DNA of 64,000 nucleotides from assembly GCF_005871085.1 (NCBI RefSeq), contig NZ_VAUP01000037.1, positions 124,001 to 188,000 on the forward strand, written 5' to 3'. The stretch's first letter is position 1; each line of letters starts with the position of its first letter. Below are positions 49,201-56,622 of this stretch, piece after piece. The notes beneath the pieces were generated by a model that worked only from the letters and a program-made list of their open reading frames with translations, had not been told where the DNA came from and ran no database searches. The translations under genes were made by a program, and so were the position numbers. Source of the stretch: Xanthobacter autotrophicus (GTDB taxonomy: Bacteria > Pseudomonadota > Alphaproteobacteria > Rhizobiales > Xanthobacteraceae).

Positions 49201-49365
49201 GTCCTCGGCGCGGCCGAGGTTGAGGTAGGAATAAGCCCCCGCCGCTGCCAGCAAGAGGACGGCGAACAGGGTCAGTGCGCGGTGGGTGATGGCCCAGCGC
49301 GAGAGGTTGAAGCCCGAGCCGGCTTCGTCCGGCGCGCTCCCGGGGGGCTGGTCGGCGGGGCTCAC
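46234..49365 (-). CDS. RND-family efflux pump inner-membrane transporter
   Basis: 1043 residues with the AcrB/MdtB-like duplicated architecture: twelve transmembrane helices in two groups, each preceded by a large periplasmic domain. The proton-relay helix includes ALIIALGLLVDDAIIAIE (Asp pair near residue 410), and the C-terminal equivalent is GMIMRNTVILVDQIDHDI. The start is GTG 49365 with GGAG eight bases upstream, overlapping the membrane-fusion gene stop (GTGA). The divergent-looking periplasmic loops suit the HAE/NolG-type subgroup of small hydrophobic drug pumps. Substrate is unknown; no outer-membrane factor is adjacent. Confidence 0.94.
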   Translation of the reverse strand: MSPADQPPGSAPDEAGSGFNLSRWAITHRALTLFAVLLLAAAGAYSYLNLGRAEDPSFTIKVMVVQAAWPGATASEMQAQVADPIEKKLQSLPHLDRVESYSRPGVSFVQIFLADSTPAREVKDLWYQVRKKVADMRGDLPAGVIGPGFDDEYGDVYSALYMLSGEGAAPAELKRQAEIIRQRLLRVKDVEKVDLIGERPERIYIEFSHARLANLGVTPAQVFDSVARQNAVVAGGAVDTRSDRINLRLTGAFSGVEAIAEVPVAVNGSLVRLGDIATVKRGYEDPPSFLVRQHGRPAIGIGVSMAAGTNILTLGKELKAAMAEATAELPVGIDVTQVADQPHIVGESVGEFLKTFVEALVIVLVVSFLSLGFRTGIVVALSVPLVLAIVFLVMFATGMDLHRITLGALIIALGLLVDDAIIAIEMMVVKMEEGWDRMRAATFAWTSTAFPMLTGTLVTAAGFLPVGFAKSSSGEYAGGIFWVVGFALIASWFVAVIFTPYLGTVLLPDMKKGHAHEMHDGRLYRAFRRVLEASLRHRFLVIGATVAMFVGSVVAFGLVQQQFFPTSTRPELFLEMRLPEGTSITATEATAKKAEALIGDDADVATATTYVGRGAPRFWLGLNPVLPNPNFAQIVIVAKDIEARERLKARLDGALAEGALSEARVRVDRFVFGPPVGFPVQFRVVGPDPIAVRDIAEKVRVVMAADKDMIDPHLNWGEQVKSITLAVDQDRARALGTTPRDLAETLQTLLSGYTVTQHREGNLLIDVVARAVPEERLDLEHLAALTVTTRNGLAVPLGQVARIAYAHEEPILWRRDRDLVLTVRGDVKDGVQPPDVTTRLLPKLASLKAELPPGYRIETGGSIEESAKANASLAAVFPVMIIVMLTLLMIQLQSFSRLALVLATAPLGLIGAAAGLIIAHKPFGFVALLGLIALAGMIMRNTVILVDQIDHDIRDGHTPHRAIVDATLRRARPVVLTALAAVLGMIPLAESVFWGPMAVTIMGGLLVATVLTLLVVPALYATWFRVKVADEKEAPAALPLPAE

Positions 49366-50552
49366 GGCCGGATCTCCCTGAGGCCGGCGGCGGCCATGTC
49401 GGTGCTGCCCGGAAGCTTGGCGGTGCGCACTTTCTGGCCCGGCAGCAGCGTCTGCACGCCCAGCGTCACCACCTCGTCGCCGGGCGCGACGCCGCCGGCC
49501 ACCAGCACCTGATCCTCCGTATAGGCAGCGATGGTGATCGGCCTTGCGGCAAGGGTGCGGCTGGCGCCGTCCACCACGAACACCTGCGGGCCATGGCCCC
49601 GATCGATGACGGCGGACAACGGCAGCCGTGCCACCACCTGCTGGTCCTTCGGGCGCAGGGTGACGGTGGCGGTCATGCCGAGGGCGACGGTGGCATCCGC
49701 CCCATCGAGGGTGAAGCGCGCGGGATAGGTGCGCGATGTGGCATCGGCCTGGGGCGAAAGCTCGCGCAGCCGGGCGGGAATGCGCCGGCCCGGCTCGGCC
49801 CACAAGGTCACGAAGGCATCGGCGGCGCGGGCATCGGCCAGCGCGGTCTCCGGCAGGGAAACCACGGCCTCCTTCTCGTCCAGCCGCGCCACGCGGACGA
49901 TGGTCTGGCCGGAGGACACCACCTGCCCCGGCTCGGCGGCGGTGGCCACCACCACGCCCGCCGCATCGGCCACCAGCTCGGCATAGGAGAGCCGGTTCTC
50001 GGCCAGTTCCAGCGCCCGCTTCGCCCGCTCCAGGCGGCCGACCGCCTCCTCCTTGGCGAGGGATTTGCGATCGAGATCGGCGTTCGAAGAGTATCCCTTT
50101 GCAGTGAGCGACCGGTAGCGCCCGTCCTCGGCGGAGGTCTGGTTGAGATTGGCGGTGGCGGCGGCGAGTTCCGCCCGCGCGCTCTCCAGTTCGAGCCTCA
50201 GGTCTTCGGGATCCATGCGGGCCACCACGTCGCCCGGCGCCACCAGGTCCCCCACCTCCACCTTCCGCTGCACCATCTTGCCGCCCACGCGGAAGGCAAG
50301 GTCGATCTCCCGCCGCGCCCGGACCACGCCGACGAAGGTCTTCTCCGCATCGCGCGGCTTGAAGGCCACGGTGGTAACCTGCACCGGCCGCGCCACCACC
50401 TGAGGCGCATCCGCCTGAGTCTGGGCGGGGGCCTGGTCTCCGCAGGCGGTGAGCAGGGCGGCGACGGCGGCGAGAGAAGAGACGAGCAGGCCCGCACGCA
50501 AAAGGCGCGGCGCACCGGAAGACGGATGGGGGTCGGGGGCAGCGACTGGCAT
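49362..50552 (-). CDS. RND efflux membrane-fusion lipoprotein
   Basis: 396 residues. A lipoprotein signal (RLLRAGLLVSSLAAVAALLTAC, lipobox LTAC with Cys37) anchors it to the inner membrane. Then come the barrel-sandwich hybrid (KVEVGDLVAPGDVVARMDPEDL), an alpha-hairpin, the second half of the lipoyl-like domain (AELVADAAGVVVATAAEPGQVVSSGQTI) and a beta-barrel. It bridges the RND pump to an outer-membrane channel. The ATG has AGGACC upstream. The TetR gene 100 bases upstream on the same strand is the probable repressor. Confidence 0.94.
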   Translation of the reverse strand: MPVAAPDPHPSSGAPRLLRAGLLVSSLAAVAALLTACGDQAPAQTQADAPQVVARPVQVTTVAFKPRDAEKTFVGVVRARREIDLAFRVGGKMVQRKVEVGDLVAPGDVVARMDPEDLRLELESARAELAAATANLNQTSAEDGRYRSLTAKGYSSNADLDRKSLAKEEAVGRLERAKRALELAENRLSYAELVADAAGVVVATAAEPGQVVSSGQTIVRVARLDEKEAVVSLPETALADARAADAFVTLWAEPGRRIPARLRELSPQADATSRTYPARFTLDGADATVALGMTATVTLRPKDQQVVARLPLSAVIDRGHGPQVFVVDGASRTLAARPITIAAYTEDQVLVAGGVAPGDEVVTLGVQTLLPGQKVRTAKLPGSTDMAAAGLREIRP

Positions 50553-50649
50553 GGCACGGTCCTGTCAAATGTCGAGTAACAGCTCAACGCTGACGAAATT
50601 CATCTTTCATCACTTTTAAGGCGCACGAAAGCGCGCGGATCACTCCCGT

Positions 50650-51276
50650 TCAGGGGAGTGGTGTCCGCTCCACCTCGATGCTCCGCAGAATGAAGCTGAG
50701 GCTGGCCCGCAAGCCCGCCTCCAGATCCTCGTCGATATGCTGGACCACCAACACCGGGTGGCAATAGCGCACGCAGGCGCCGAGGATGATCTGGCTCGCC
50801 ATCCCCGGATCATGGGGCACGAAGACGCCGCTCTCGATGCCCTCGGCCAGCACCTTGGCGATCATGCCGCCGATGCGCGCCTTGTGGGCCTCGATGGCAT
50901 CCCAATTGTTCTCCATGGCCACCAGCACCATGTCGTGCACGCGCCGCTCCTCAAGGAAATTCTCCTTGTGGTAGCGCAGGATGGTCACAAAGCCCTCAAT
51001 GATGCGCTCTTGCGGGGTGCCCTCTCCCGCGAGCACGGCGGCGATCTGCGCCTCGTTCTCAAGCAGGGTGCGGGTGCAGATGGTGGCGACGATGGCGGTC
51101 TTGGAGGGGAAGAAGCGATAGACGTTGGCGGCCGACATGCCCAACTCGGCGGCGATGTCCGCCACCGCCGTCTTGGCGAAACCCATGCGGCGGAACAGCT
51201 CTTCCGCCGTCCGCGCGATGCGCTCGCGGGTCTCGTCCGCCGTCTCCTTCACCCGGATGTTCAAGGCCATCTCCAT
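50650..51276 (-). CDS. TetR-family repressor, probably of the RND efflux operon
   Basis: 208 residues with a TetR N-terminal HTH (ERIARTAEELFRRMGFAKTAVADIAAELGMSAANVYRFFPSKTAIV, about 18-63) and an all-helical ligand domain. It precedes the membrane-fusion gene by 97 bases in the same direction and may head the operon or repress it. A 26-bp inverted repeat (arms ACTGATGA/TCATCAGT) lies just before its start, the expected autorepression site. The same palindrome is also upstream of the divergent propeller gene at 51430. The start could be either of two ATGs six bases apart. Confidence 0.92.
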   Translation of the reverse strand: MEMALNIRVKETADETRERIARTAEELFRRMGFAKTAVADIAAELGMSAANVYRFFPSKTAIVATICTRTLLENEAQIAAVLAGEGTPQERIIEGFVTILRYHKENFLEERRVHDMVLVAMENNWDAIEAHKARIGGMIAKVLAEGIESGVFVPHDPGMASQIILGACVRYCHPVLVVQHIDEDLEAGLRASLSFILRSIEVERTPLP

Positions 51277-51280
51277 CAGA

Positions 51281-51306
51281 ACTGATGAATATCATAAATC
51301 ATCAGT
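51281..51306. promoter_or_regulatory. Inverted repeat between tetR and the divergent propeller gene; TetR operator candidate
   Basis: Perfect 8-bp arms ACTGATGA and TCATCAGT around a 10-bp AT-rich centre, starting 5 bases upstream of the tetR start codon. Size and place suit a TetR-family dimer site. Confidence 0.65.
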
Positions 51307-51429
51307 CATCGAATTCCAAGGCCGTTGAAAACGCCCGACGGAAAATTCCGGCGCGCCTGTCGGAGCGCGCCCGGCGCTTGCGTCCTCGGCAGGAGACCGG
51401 GTGGGGCCGGCTGGCCGAGGGAGGAGCAA

Positions 51430-52515
51430 ATGGCGCGAACGGTGCTGGTGCTGGTGGGAACCAAGAAGGGGGCCTTCATCCTCGAAAGCAACGGGGCTCG
51501 CCGTGCATGGGCCCTGCGCGGCCCGTATTGCGACACCTGGCCCATGAACCATGTGGTGGGCGACCCGGCGACGGGACGCATCCATGCGGGTGGCGGCAAC
51601 GAATGGTTCGGCCCCGCCGTGTGGCAGTCGGACGATCTCGGCGCCTCCTGGCGCCATTCCAGCCGGGGCCTCGCCTATGCCGAAGGCGAGACGCCGGTGA
51701 AAACCGTGTGGAGCCTCGCCCCCGGCCCCGGCGGCACGCTCTATGCCGGGGTGGAACCGGCCGGCCTGTTCCGCTCCGACGATGGCGGGGAGAGCTTCAC
51801 CCATCTGGACGGGCTCCAGCAGCACCCCTCCCGCGCCGAATGGAATCCGGGCGGGGCCGGGCTGATCCTGCATTCCCTCGTTCTGGACCCGGAAGATCCC
51901 GACGGAGTATGGGTGGGCATCTCCGCCGCCGGCGTGTTCCACAGCGCCGATGGCGGCAAGACCTGGAGCGCGCGCAATCGCGGCACCCGCGCCGATTACC
52001 TGCCCGAGGGCCAGAATTATCCCGAGCACGGCCAGTGCGTGCATTGCGTGGTGAAGGCACCGGGCATGCGCCATCGGCTCTACCAGCAGAACCATTGCGG
52101 CATGTACCGCTCGGACGATGGCGGAGTGAGTTGGGCCAGCATCGAGCAGGGCCTGCCCTCCAGCTTCGGCTTTCCCGCCGCCGCCCACCCGCGCGATCCG
52201 GACACGCTCTTTCTGGTCCCGCTGAACGGCGACACGGCGGGCCGCTTCATGCCCGATGCCAAGGCCGCCGTCTGGCGCACCCGCGACGGCGGCGCAAATT
52301 GGACCGCTCTGCGTGCGGGCTTGCCGCAGCAGAACGCCTATTTCAACGTGCTGCGCCAGGCCATGGCCACCGACACGCTGGAGCCGGCGGGCGTCTATTT
52401 CGGCACCGGCTCGGGCGAGCTTTATGTCTCACCCGACGAGGGTGAGACCTGGAGCCGCGTCGCCGAGCACCTGCCCACCATCTCCTCGGTGGAGACCCTC
52501 GTCGTGGAGGCATGA
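51430..52515 (+). CDS. Sialidase-like (BNR/Asp-box) beta-propeller protein
   Basis: 361 residues with six Asp-box blades (SDDLGASW, SDDGGESF, SADGGKTW, SDDGGVSW, TRDGGANW, SPDEGETW), so a beta-propeller often labelled exo-alpha-sialidase. The catalytic Arg triad of true sialidases is not evident, and no signal peptide is present, so it is probably a cytoplasmic propeller. A Cys/His cluster (Cys203, His205, Cys206, His222, Cys223) could bind metal or act in thiol chemistry. The ATG has GAGGAG upstream. It overlaps the MoaD/ThiS-like gene by 4 bases, which suggests that the two proteins work together. Confidence 0.85.
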   Translation: MARTVLVLVGTKKGAFILESNGARRAWALRGPYCDTWPMNHVVGDPATGRIHAGGGNEWFGPAVWQSDDLGASWRHSSRGLAYAEGETPVKTVWSLAPGPGGTLYAGVEPAGLFRSDDGGESFTHLDGLQQHPSRAEWNPGGAGLILHSLVLDPEDPDGVWVGISAAGVFHSADGGKTWSARNRGTRADYLPEGQNYPEHGQCVHCVVKAPGMRHRLYQQNHCGMYRSDDGGVSWASIEQGLPSSFGFPAAAHPRDPDTLFLVPLNGDTAGRFMPDAKAAVWRTRDGGANWTALRAGLPQQNAYFNVLRQAMATDTLEPAGVYFGTGSGELYVSPDEGETWSRVAEHLPTISSVETLVVEA

Positions 52516-52814
52516 CCATGCCCGCCGATCCGCAATCGTCGCCCCGCGCTCCCGTGCGGGTGCGGCTGCCCGCCCATCTGGTGCGGCTGTTCCCCGATGG
52601 CGAGACGCTGGTCGAGGTGGTGGCTGGCGATGTCCGGCAGCTCATGGACGCGCTGGAGGCGCGCTGGCCGGGCATGCGCGACCGGCTGTGCGACGAGCGC
52701 CCGGCCATCCGCCGGCACATCAATGTGTTCGTGAATGGCCGCCGGGCCCGGCTCGACACCCCGCTCGTGCCGGGAGCGGACGTCTTCATCCTCACCGCCA
52801 TCAGCGGCGGCTGA
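52512..52814 (+). CDS. MoaD/ThiS-family ubiquitin-like sulfur-carrier protein
   Basis: 100 residues with the beta-grasp pattern: VRVRLPAHLVRLFPDGETLVEVVAGDVRQLMDALE, then INVFVNGR, and a C-terminal tail ending ISGG. The terminal Gly-Gly is the residue pair adenylated and thiocarboxylated in MoaD, ThiS and CysO, so sulfur-carrier chemistry is possible. No moaE, thiG or E1-like gene is near. Its ATG overlaps the stop of the propeller gene (ATGA), so they are cotranslated. Which pathway receives the sulfur, or whether it is conjugated to a protein, is unknown. Confidence 0.88.
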   Translation: MTMPADPQSSPRAPVRVRLPAHLVRLFPDGETLVEVVAGDVRQLMDALEARWPGMRDRLCDERPAIRRHINVFVNGRRARLDTPLVPGADVFILTAISGG

Positions 52815-52977
52815 GCCACCTTGCATTCATGCAAAATACTTTATTAACCATAAACTTATCGGCACCTCTTGAGGTGTCGATGCAGCCTCGCCCCACGATC
52901 CGGCGAAGCATCGCCCTTCAGCCCGGCGGGCGCGACCGCCCGAACCGAAGAGCTTTAATTTCAATAGGGTAAACGAA

Positions 52978-53973
52978 TTACTTCACACGACCGTCCGCGA
53001 TCAGGCAGCCGGGCGGAAACGGGGCGCCGGCCAGCGCCGCCACCACGCATTGCGCGGAAATGAGGTTACCCCGCGCCAGCGCCTCCTCGCTCGATCCCGC
53101 CGCATGGGACGTGGCCACCACGTCCGCGCGCGCGGCGAGGGCTTGAGCGAGGGGCTGCAAGGCCGGGTCCGCTTCCGCCTCGAACACGTCGAGGCCGGCG
53201 CCCGCGATCTCGCCCTGTTCCAGCGCGGCAAGCAGGGCCGCGTCGTCGACGAGGCCGCCGCGGGAGGTATTCACCACCACCGTGCCCCGCTTCATGGCCT
53301 TCAGCGTCACGGCATTGATGACATGGTGCGTTTCCGGCGCCAGCGGAGCGTGAAGGCTCACCACGTCGCTCCGCGCGATCAACTCGTCGAGCGGCACGAA
53401 GGTAACGCCGGCGGCATCAGGGTCCGGCCGGCGCGATGTGACCAGCACCGTCACGTCGAACCCGGAAAGACGCCGCGCCACCTGACGTCCGATGCGGCCG
53501 AAGCCGATCAGCCCCACCGTCTTGCCGGTGAGATCGGACCCGACCACCACCCGCCAGTCGCCGCGCGCGATGGCGGCGTCGCTTTCCTTGAGGCGCCGGA
53601 GCACCGCCAGCGTCAAGGCAATGGTGTGGTCCGCCACCGCCGGATCGTTGGCTCCGGCCGCGATGGTGACCACCCGACCAAGATCGCGCGCCGCAGCCAC
53701 GTCCACGCGGTCGTAGCCGACGCCGCGCCTGGCGATCACCTTGAGCTGGGGGTGGGCGGCGAGCACATCCCCCGTCACCGCCCGCTGGCCAACGATCCAG
53801 GCTACCGCCCCGTCCAGCAGGGCATTGAGATCGGCGTCCGGTATGTGAGTGTCGACCGCGTCACCGGGCAGGCCGGAGGGCACCACCTCGAAGCCCCCCT
53901 CCTCCAGGAAGCGGGTGGTGGCATCATCGAACAGACGGGTGGTGACAAGAACCTTGGGGCGGGAAGCGGACAA
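52978..53973 (-). CDS. D-2-hydroxyacid dehydrogenase (phosphoglycerate-dehydrogenase-like)
   Basis: 331 residues with the split catalytic domain and a central Rossmann domain (TVGLIGFGRIGRQVARRL, about residues 151-168). The catalytic set is present: Arg in VNTSRGGLVDD, Glu in GLDVFEAEADP and His in VATSHAAGSSEEA. It interconverts a 2-oxoacid and a D-2-hydroxyacid with NAD(P)H; the exact substrate (phosphoglycerate, glyoxylate, others) is not clear. It lacks the ACT domain of SerA. It stands alone, convergent to the MoaD-like gene and upstream-neighboured by the hsp20 terminator region. Confidence 0.9.
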   Translation of the reverse strand: MSASRPKVLVTTRLFDDATTRFLEEGGFEVVPSGLPGDAVDTHIPDADLNALLDGAVAWIVGQRAVTGDVLAAHPQLKVIARRGVGYDRVDVAAARDLGRVVTIAAGANDPAVADHTIALTLAVLRRLKESDAAIARGDWRVVVGSDLTGKTVGLIGFGRIGRQVARRLSGFDVTVLVTSRRPDPDAAGVTFVPLDELIARSDVVSLHAPLAPETHHVINAVTLKAMKRGTVVVNTSRGGLVDDAALLAALEQGEIAGAGLDVFEAEADPALQPLAQALAARADVVATSHAAGSSEEALARGNLISAQCVVAALAGAPFPPGCLIADGRVK

Positions 53974-54063
53974 GAGAGCGGACCTTTCAGGCGGAGGGGT
54001 CCCCTCTCCTCCCCCGCTCGGCCGCCAAGATCAACCCCGCGAAAATCAACCCTCACATGCAAA

Positions 54064-54086
54064 AGGCGGCGCTGACGGCGCCGCCT
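54064..54086 (-). terminator. Rho-independent terminator of hsp20
   Basis: On the minus strand AGGCGGCGC and GCGCCGCCT form a 9-bp stem followed by TTTT. Two more hairpins lie just upstream (54095-54118 and 54119-54142), so the hsp20 3' end is strongly structured. Confidence 0.8.
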
Positions 54087-54158
54087 GGAAGAATGGGGGC
54101 GAAACCGATTCGCCCCCCAAGCCCGCCGGCCCGGCGGGCTTTATTCAGGCAACCCTGT

Positions 54159-54641
54159 TCAGGCGGCCTGAGCCGACCCCGCGCCCTCGATGCTTTTCGG
54201 CGCCTCGGCACCCGCAGCGGTGGCGATCGGGATGATACGGGGCTTCTTGGCCTCGGGAATGCTGCGCACGAGGTCCACGTGCAACAGGCCATTCTCAAGG
54301 GCGGCACCCCTCACCTCCACATGGTCGGCGAGCTGGAAACGGCGCTCGAAGGCCCGTCCCGCGATGCCGCGATACAGCATCTGGCCGGCCTCGGTGGTTT
54401 CAGCCGCTTTCTTCTCGCCCTTGAGGGTGAGGGTGTTCTCCTTCACCTCGATGCCCAGCTCGGACTCGGTGAAGCCCGCCACGGCAACGGTGATGCGATA
54501 GGCATTCTCGCCGGTTCGCTCGATGTTGTAGGGCGGGTAGGTGGGCGCCGCATCCACGCCCCCGACGGAATCGAGCAGCGAAAACAGCCGATCAAAACCG
54601 ACGGTGTTGCGGTACAGCGGAGATAGATCAAACGTACGCAT
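54159..54641 (-). CDS. Small heat-shock protein (Hsp20/IbpA class)
   Basis: 160 residues: the N-terminal arm [24 protein letters not shown] typical of IbpA-type proteins, the alpha-crystallin domain (about 40-135, with [21 protein letters not shown], and [19 protein letters not shown]), and a C-terminal tail with the IxI-type PRIIPI motif. It holds unfolded proteins for DnaK/ClpB refolding. The AAGGAGG ribosome site is perfect, the upstream hairpins resemble a ROSE-like RNA thermometer, and an RpoH promoter lies further upstream, so heat induction is likely at two levels. Confidence 0.95.
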   Translation of the reverse strand: MRTFDLSPLYRNTVGFDRLFSLLDSVGGVDAAPTYPPYNIERTGENAYRITVAVAGFTESELGIEVKENTLTLKGEKKAAETTEAGQMLYRGIAGRAFERRFQLADHVEVRGAALENGLLHVDLVRSIPEAKKPRIIPIATAAGAEAPKSIEGAGSAQAA

Positions 54642-54725
54642 GGCATATCCTCCTTTGAAGCGACATGCAGGCCCCTCCGAAGCCGGGGCCGGTTCCGGCG
54701 CCGCCACGAGTGCCCGGCGCCTGGG
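54642..54725 (-). promoter_or_regulatory. 5' UTR of hsp20 with a ROSE-like RNA-thermometer structure
   Basis: The presumed leader of about 80 bases has a strong hairpin (GGCCCC...GGGGCC) and, next to the start, TCGCTTCAAAGGAGGA, in which CTTC can pair with GGAG of the ribosome site. This is the layout of ROSE elements, which mask the Shine-Dalgarno at low temperature in rhizobial hsp20 mRNAs. Confidence 0.55.
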
Positions 54726-54729
54726 AAGG

Positions 54730-54758
54730 ATGTGGGGAAGCCGTTTTCGGGCGTCAAG
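54730..54758 (-). promoter_or_regulatory. RpoH (sigma-32) promoter of hsp20
   Basis: On the minus strand CTTGAC, 15 bases, then CCCCACAT, a good match to the alphaproteobacterial heat-shock consensus (CTTG and CCCCATNT). Confidence 0.75.
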
Positions 54759-54893
54759 GGGCGGAAGCCACGGGTCGGTTTCCTGAACATCGGATGAACG
54801 GTGGCGTCGGATTTCATTCAAGCACCACCGGTAAACTTGTGGGCTGACGTGAAGCTCCATCCGCAGATGTCGCGGAAAGGGAGGGAGCAGGCG

Positions 54894-55388
54894 ATGCGCG
54901 CCGCCCCGGCTGCCATTTTGGCCTTCCTGTGCGCCCTGTTGGCGATGCCGGCACCGCCGGTCGCCGCCCAGTGCACGCTTGGGGAACAGGAGGTGGCCCT
55001 TCAGCCCGGCCCGGATGCGCCGGCTGAAACCACCGAAGCACAGCCCGGCGAGACCGCCGCGCCCGGGGCTTCCGGCCGGCACCTGAGCCAGATGGCGGAA
55101 GCGTTCACTGCCCATGTCCCCGCGCCCCTTTCCCCGCGAAGCCGCCCCGATCCCTTCCGGCCAGTCCAGGCCCGCCCACCCGGCGCACCGCCGCTGAAAT
55201 CGGAAGAGGTGGCGGCGAACCTGAAGGCCCGCGGCTTCATGGACGTGAGTGCCGTGCGCCAGCGCGGGCGCAGCTTCCTCGCCGAGGCCACCGGGCCGCG
55301 GGGCGAACGGGTGCGTCTGGTGCTGGATGCCGACAGCGGCGAGATCAACGGCATGCAGGTGATCGGCTTCCGCCCCACCGCGCCGTGA
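54894..55388 (+). CDS. Exported protein of unknown function with PepSY-like C-terminus
   Basis: 164 residues. A signal peptide ([26 protein letters not shown], cleavage near AAQ) leads into a Pro/Ala-rich spacer and a C-terminal domain (about 105-160) resembling PepSY/YpeB modules: [25 protein letters not shown] and [20 protein letters not shown]. PepSY domains are thought to inhibit or sense peptidases. The ATG follows GGGAGGGAG; earlier ATGs (54801, 54867) extend the frame without adding homology. Divergent from hsp20. Its precise role is unknown. Confidence 0.65.
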   Translation: MRAAPAAILAFLCALLAMPAPPVAAQCTLGEQEVALQPGPDAPAETTEAQPGETAAPGASGRHLSQMAEAFTAHVPAPLSPRSRPDPFRPVQARPPGAPPLKSEEVAANLKARGFMDVSAVRQRGRSFLAEATGPRGERVRLVLDADSGEINGMQVIGFRPTAP

Positions 55389-55496
55389 CGAGCGAAGGCC
55401 GCGATTGTGAAGGCCCGCCCGAGCGTGTAACCCTCGCGGACCGATCCGGGCCGGGTCTTCCGGCTTGCGACCCAGCAGAGCCTGCCGAAGCCTCGC

Positions 55497-56444
55497 ATGA
55501 CCCTGTTCGCCCTTCCGAACCATCCCGTGCCCGACGGCTGCGTCACCGGCGAACTCATCGCCGAAGACGGCGTGAAGCTGCGCTTTGCCCGCTGGGCGCC
55601 CGAGGCCGGCAGCGTGAAAGGCACCGTCGCCCTGTTCGGCGGCCGCTGCGAATTCATCGAGAAATATTTCGAGGTGGTGCGCGAGCTGCGCTCCCGCGGC
55701 TTCGCCGTGGCCATGGTGGACTGGCGCGGCCAGGGCGGCTCCCAGCGCCTGCTGCGCAATCCGTTGAAGGGGCACGTCGCCCGATTCAGCGACTATCTCC
55801 TCGACCTGGAGGTGTTCGCGCGCGAGGTGATGCTGCCCGATTGCCCGCCACCGCATTTCGCGTTGGCCCATTCCATGGGCGCCACCATTCTCCTGTCCTC
55901 GGTGCTGGACGGCCAGCGCTGGTTCGATCGCATGGTCCTCACCGCGCCCATGCTGGGCCTGGATGCGGTGCCCTTCGAAGGGATCGTGCGCCCGATGTCC
56001 CTCGCGCTCGCCCATCTGGGCTTCGCCCGCGCCTATGTGCCGGGCGGGCACGGACGCGCGCTGTCGCGCATGCGGTTCGAGGGCAACCTCCTGACCTCCG
56101 ACCGCGCCCGGTTCGAGCGCACCCAGGCCCTCGCCAGCGCCTTCCCGATGCTGGACCTCGGCGCGCCCACCATGGGCTGGCTCGCGGGGGCCGAGGCGAC
56201 CATGGCGGAACTGACGCACCCGGACACCATCAGCCGCATCCGCCAGCCCCTGCTCATCATCGCCGCCGGGGGCGAGCGGCTGGTCTCCAACAAGGCGATT
56301 GAGCATTTCTCGGCCCGGCTCATCGCCGGCGCCCATGTGGTGGTGCCGGCCAGCCGCCACGAGCTGATGATGGAGCGCGACATCTTCCGCGCCCAGTTCT
56401 GGGCCGCGTTCGACGCCTTCATCCCCGGCACGCCGATCCTGTAA
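55497..56444 (+). CDS. Alpha/beta hydrolase (lysophospholipase/PldB-like)
   Basis: 315 residues of the serine aminopeptidase/monoacylglycerol-lipase-like group: strand and oxyanion turn [24 protein letters not shown], nucleophile elbow [13 protein letters not shown], and late catalytic His in [13 protein letters not shown]. The Asp is probably in the strand near [12 protein letters not shown], where the usual Asp is replaced by Glu or lies nearby, so this should be checked. Such enzymes remove acyl chains from lysophospholipids or short glycerides. No signal peptide is visible. It converges on hisN, from which it is separated by the 33-bp repeats. Confidence 0.87.
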   Translation: MTLFALPNHPVPDGCVTGELIAEDGVKLRFARWAPEAGSVKGTVALFGGRCEFIEKYFEVVRELRSRGFAVAMVDWRGQGGSQRLLRNPLKGHVARFSDYLLDLEVFAREVMLPDCPPPHFALAHSMGATILLSSVLDGQRWFDRMVLTAPMLGLDAVPFEGIVRPMSLALAHLGFARAYVPGGHGRALSRMRFEGNLLTSDRARFERTQALASAFPMLDLGAPTMGWLAGAEATMAELTHPDTISRIRQPLLIIAAGGERLVSNKAIEHFSARLIAGAHVVVPASRHELMMERDIFRAQFWAAFDAFIPGTPIL

Positions 56445-56460
56445 GGCGGCATTCTCGCCA

Positions 56461-56622
56461 TCAGGAGGCGAAAAGCCTGCTGAGTTCCACGCCGTGAGGA
56501 GGCGAAAAGCCTCCAGAACTCACGCGGTGAGGAGCCGAAGCGCCTCCAGAACTCACGCGGTGAGGAGGCGAAGCGCCTCCAGAACTCACGCGGTGAGGAG
56601 GCGAAGCGCCTCCTCATGCACC
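56461..56622. repeat. 33-bp tandem repeats with hairpins, grown from the 3' end of hisN
   Basis: Three exact-length 33-base units (56495-56527, 56528-56560, 56561-56593) are flanked by a diverged unit (56461-56494) and by the coding copy in hisN (56594 onward). Each holds the hairpin GGAGGCG-AAG-CGCCTCC (or a near form). The units repeat the last codons of hisN, so they arose by duplication of the gene end. They may act as a bidirectional termination or mRNA-stabilising element between two convergent genes. Confidence 0.85.

Noticed and set aside
46486-49512. Very long plus-strand open frame opposite the RND transporter gene
   Set aside because: It is the complement of a clearly conserved RND protein; in GC-rich DNA the antisense frame stays open by codon bias. 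His/Gly/Arg-rich composition is an artefact.
49366-50568. Extension of the RND transporter frame upstream to give a 1444-residue protein
   Set aside because: The extension runs through the membrane-fusion gene in another frame; the GTG at 49365 has a ribosome site and fits the family length.
51430-52515. True secreted exo-alpha-sialidase
   Set aside because: No signal peptide and no clear Arg triad or FRIP motif; Asp boxes alone only show a propeller.
54642-56360. Long minus-strand extension upstream of hsp20
   Set aside because: The extension has no similarity to Hsp20 and covers the heat-shock promoter and two plus-strand genes; the ATG with AAGGAGG is clearly used.
56461-56622. Possible CRISPR array
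   Set aside because: The 33-bp units are directly contiguous without spacers and derive from hisN; no cas genes are present.
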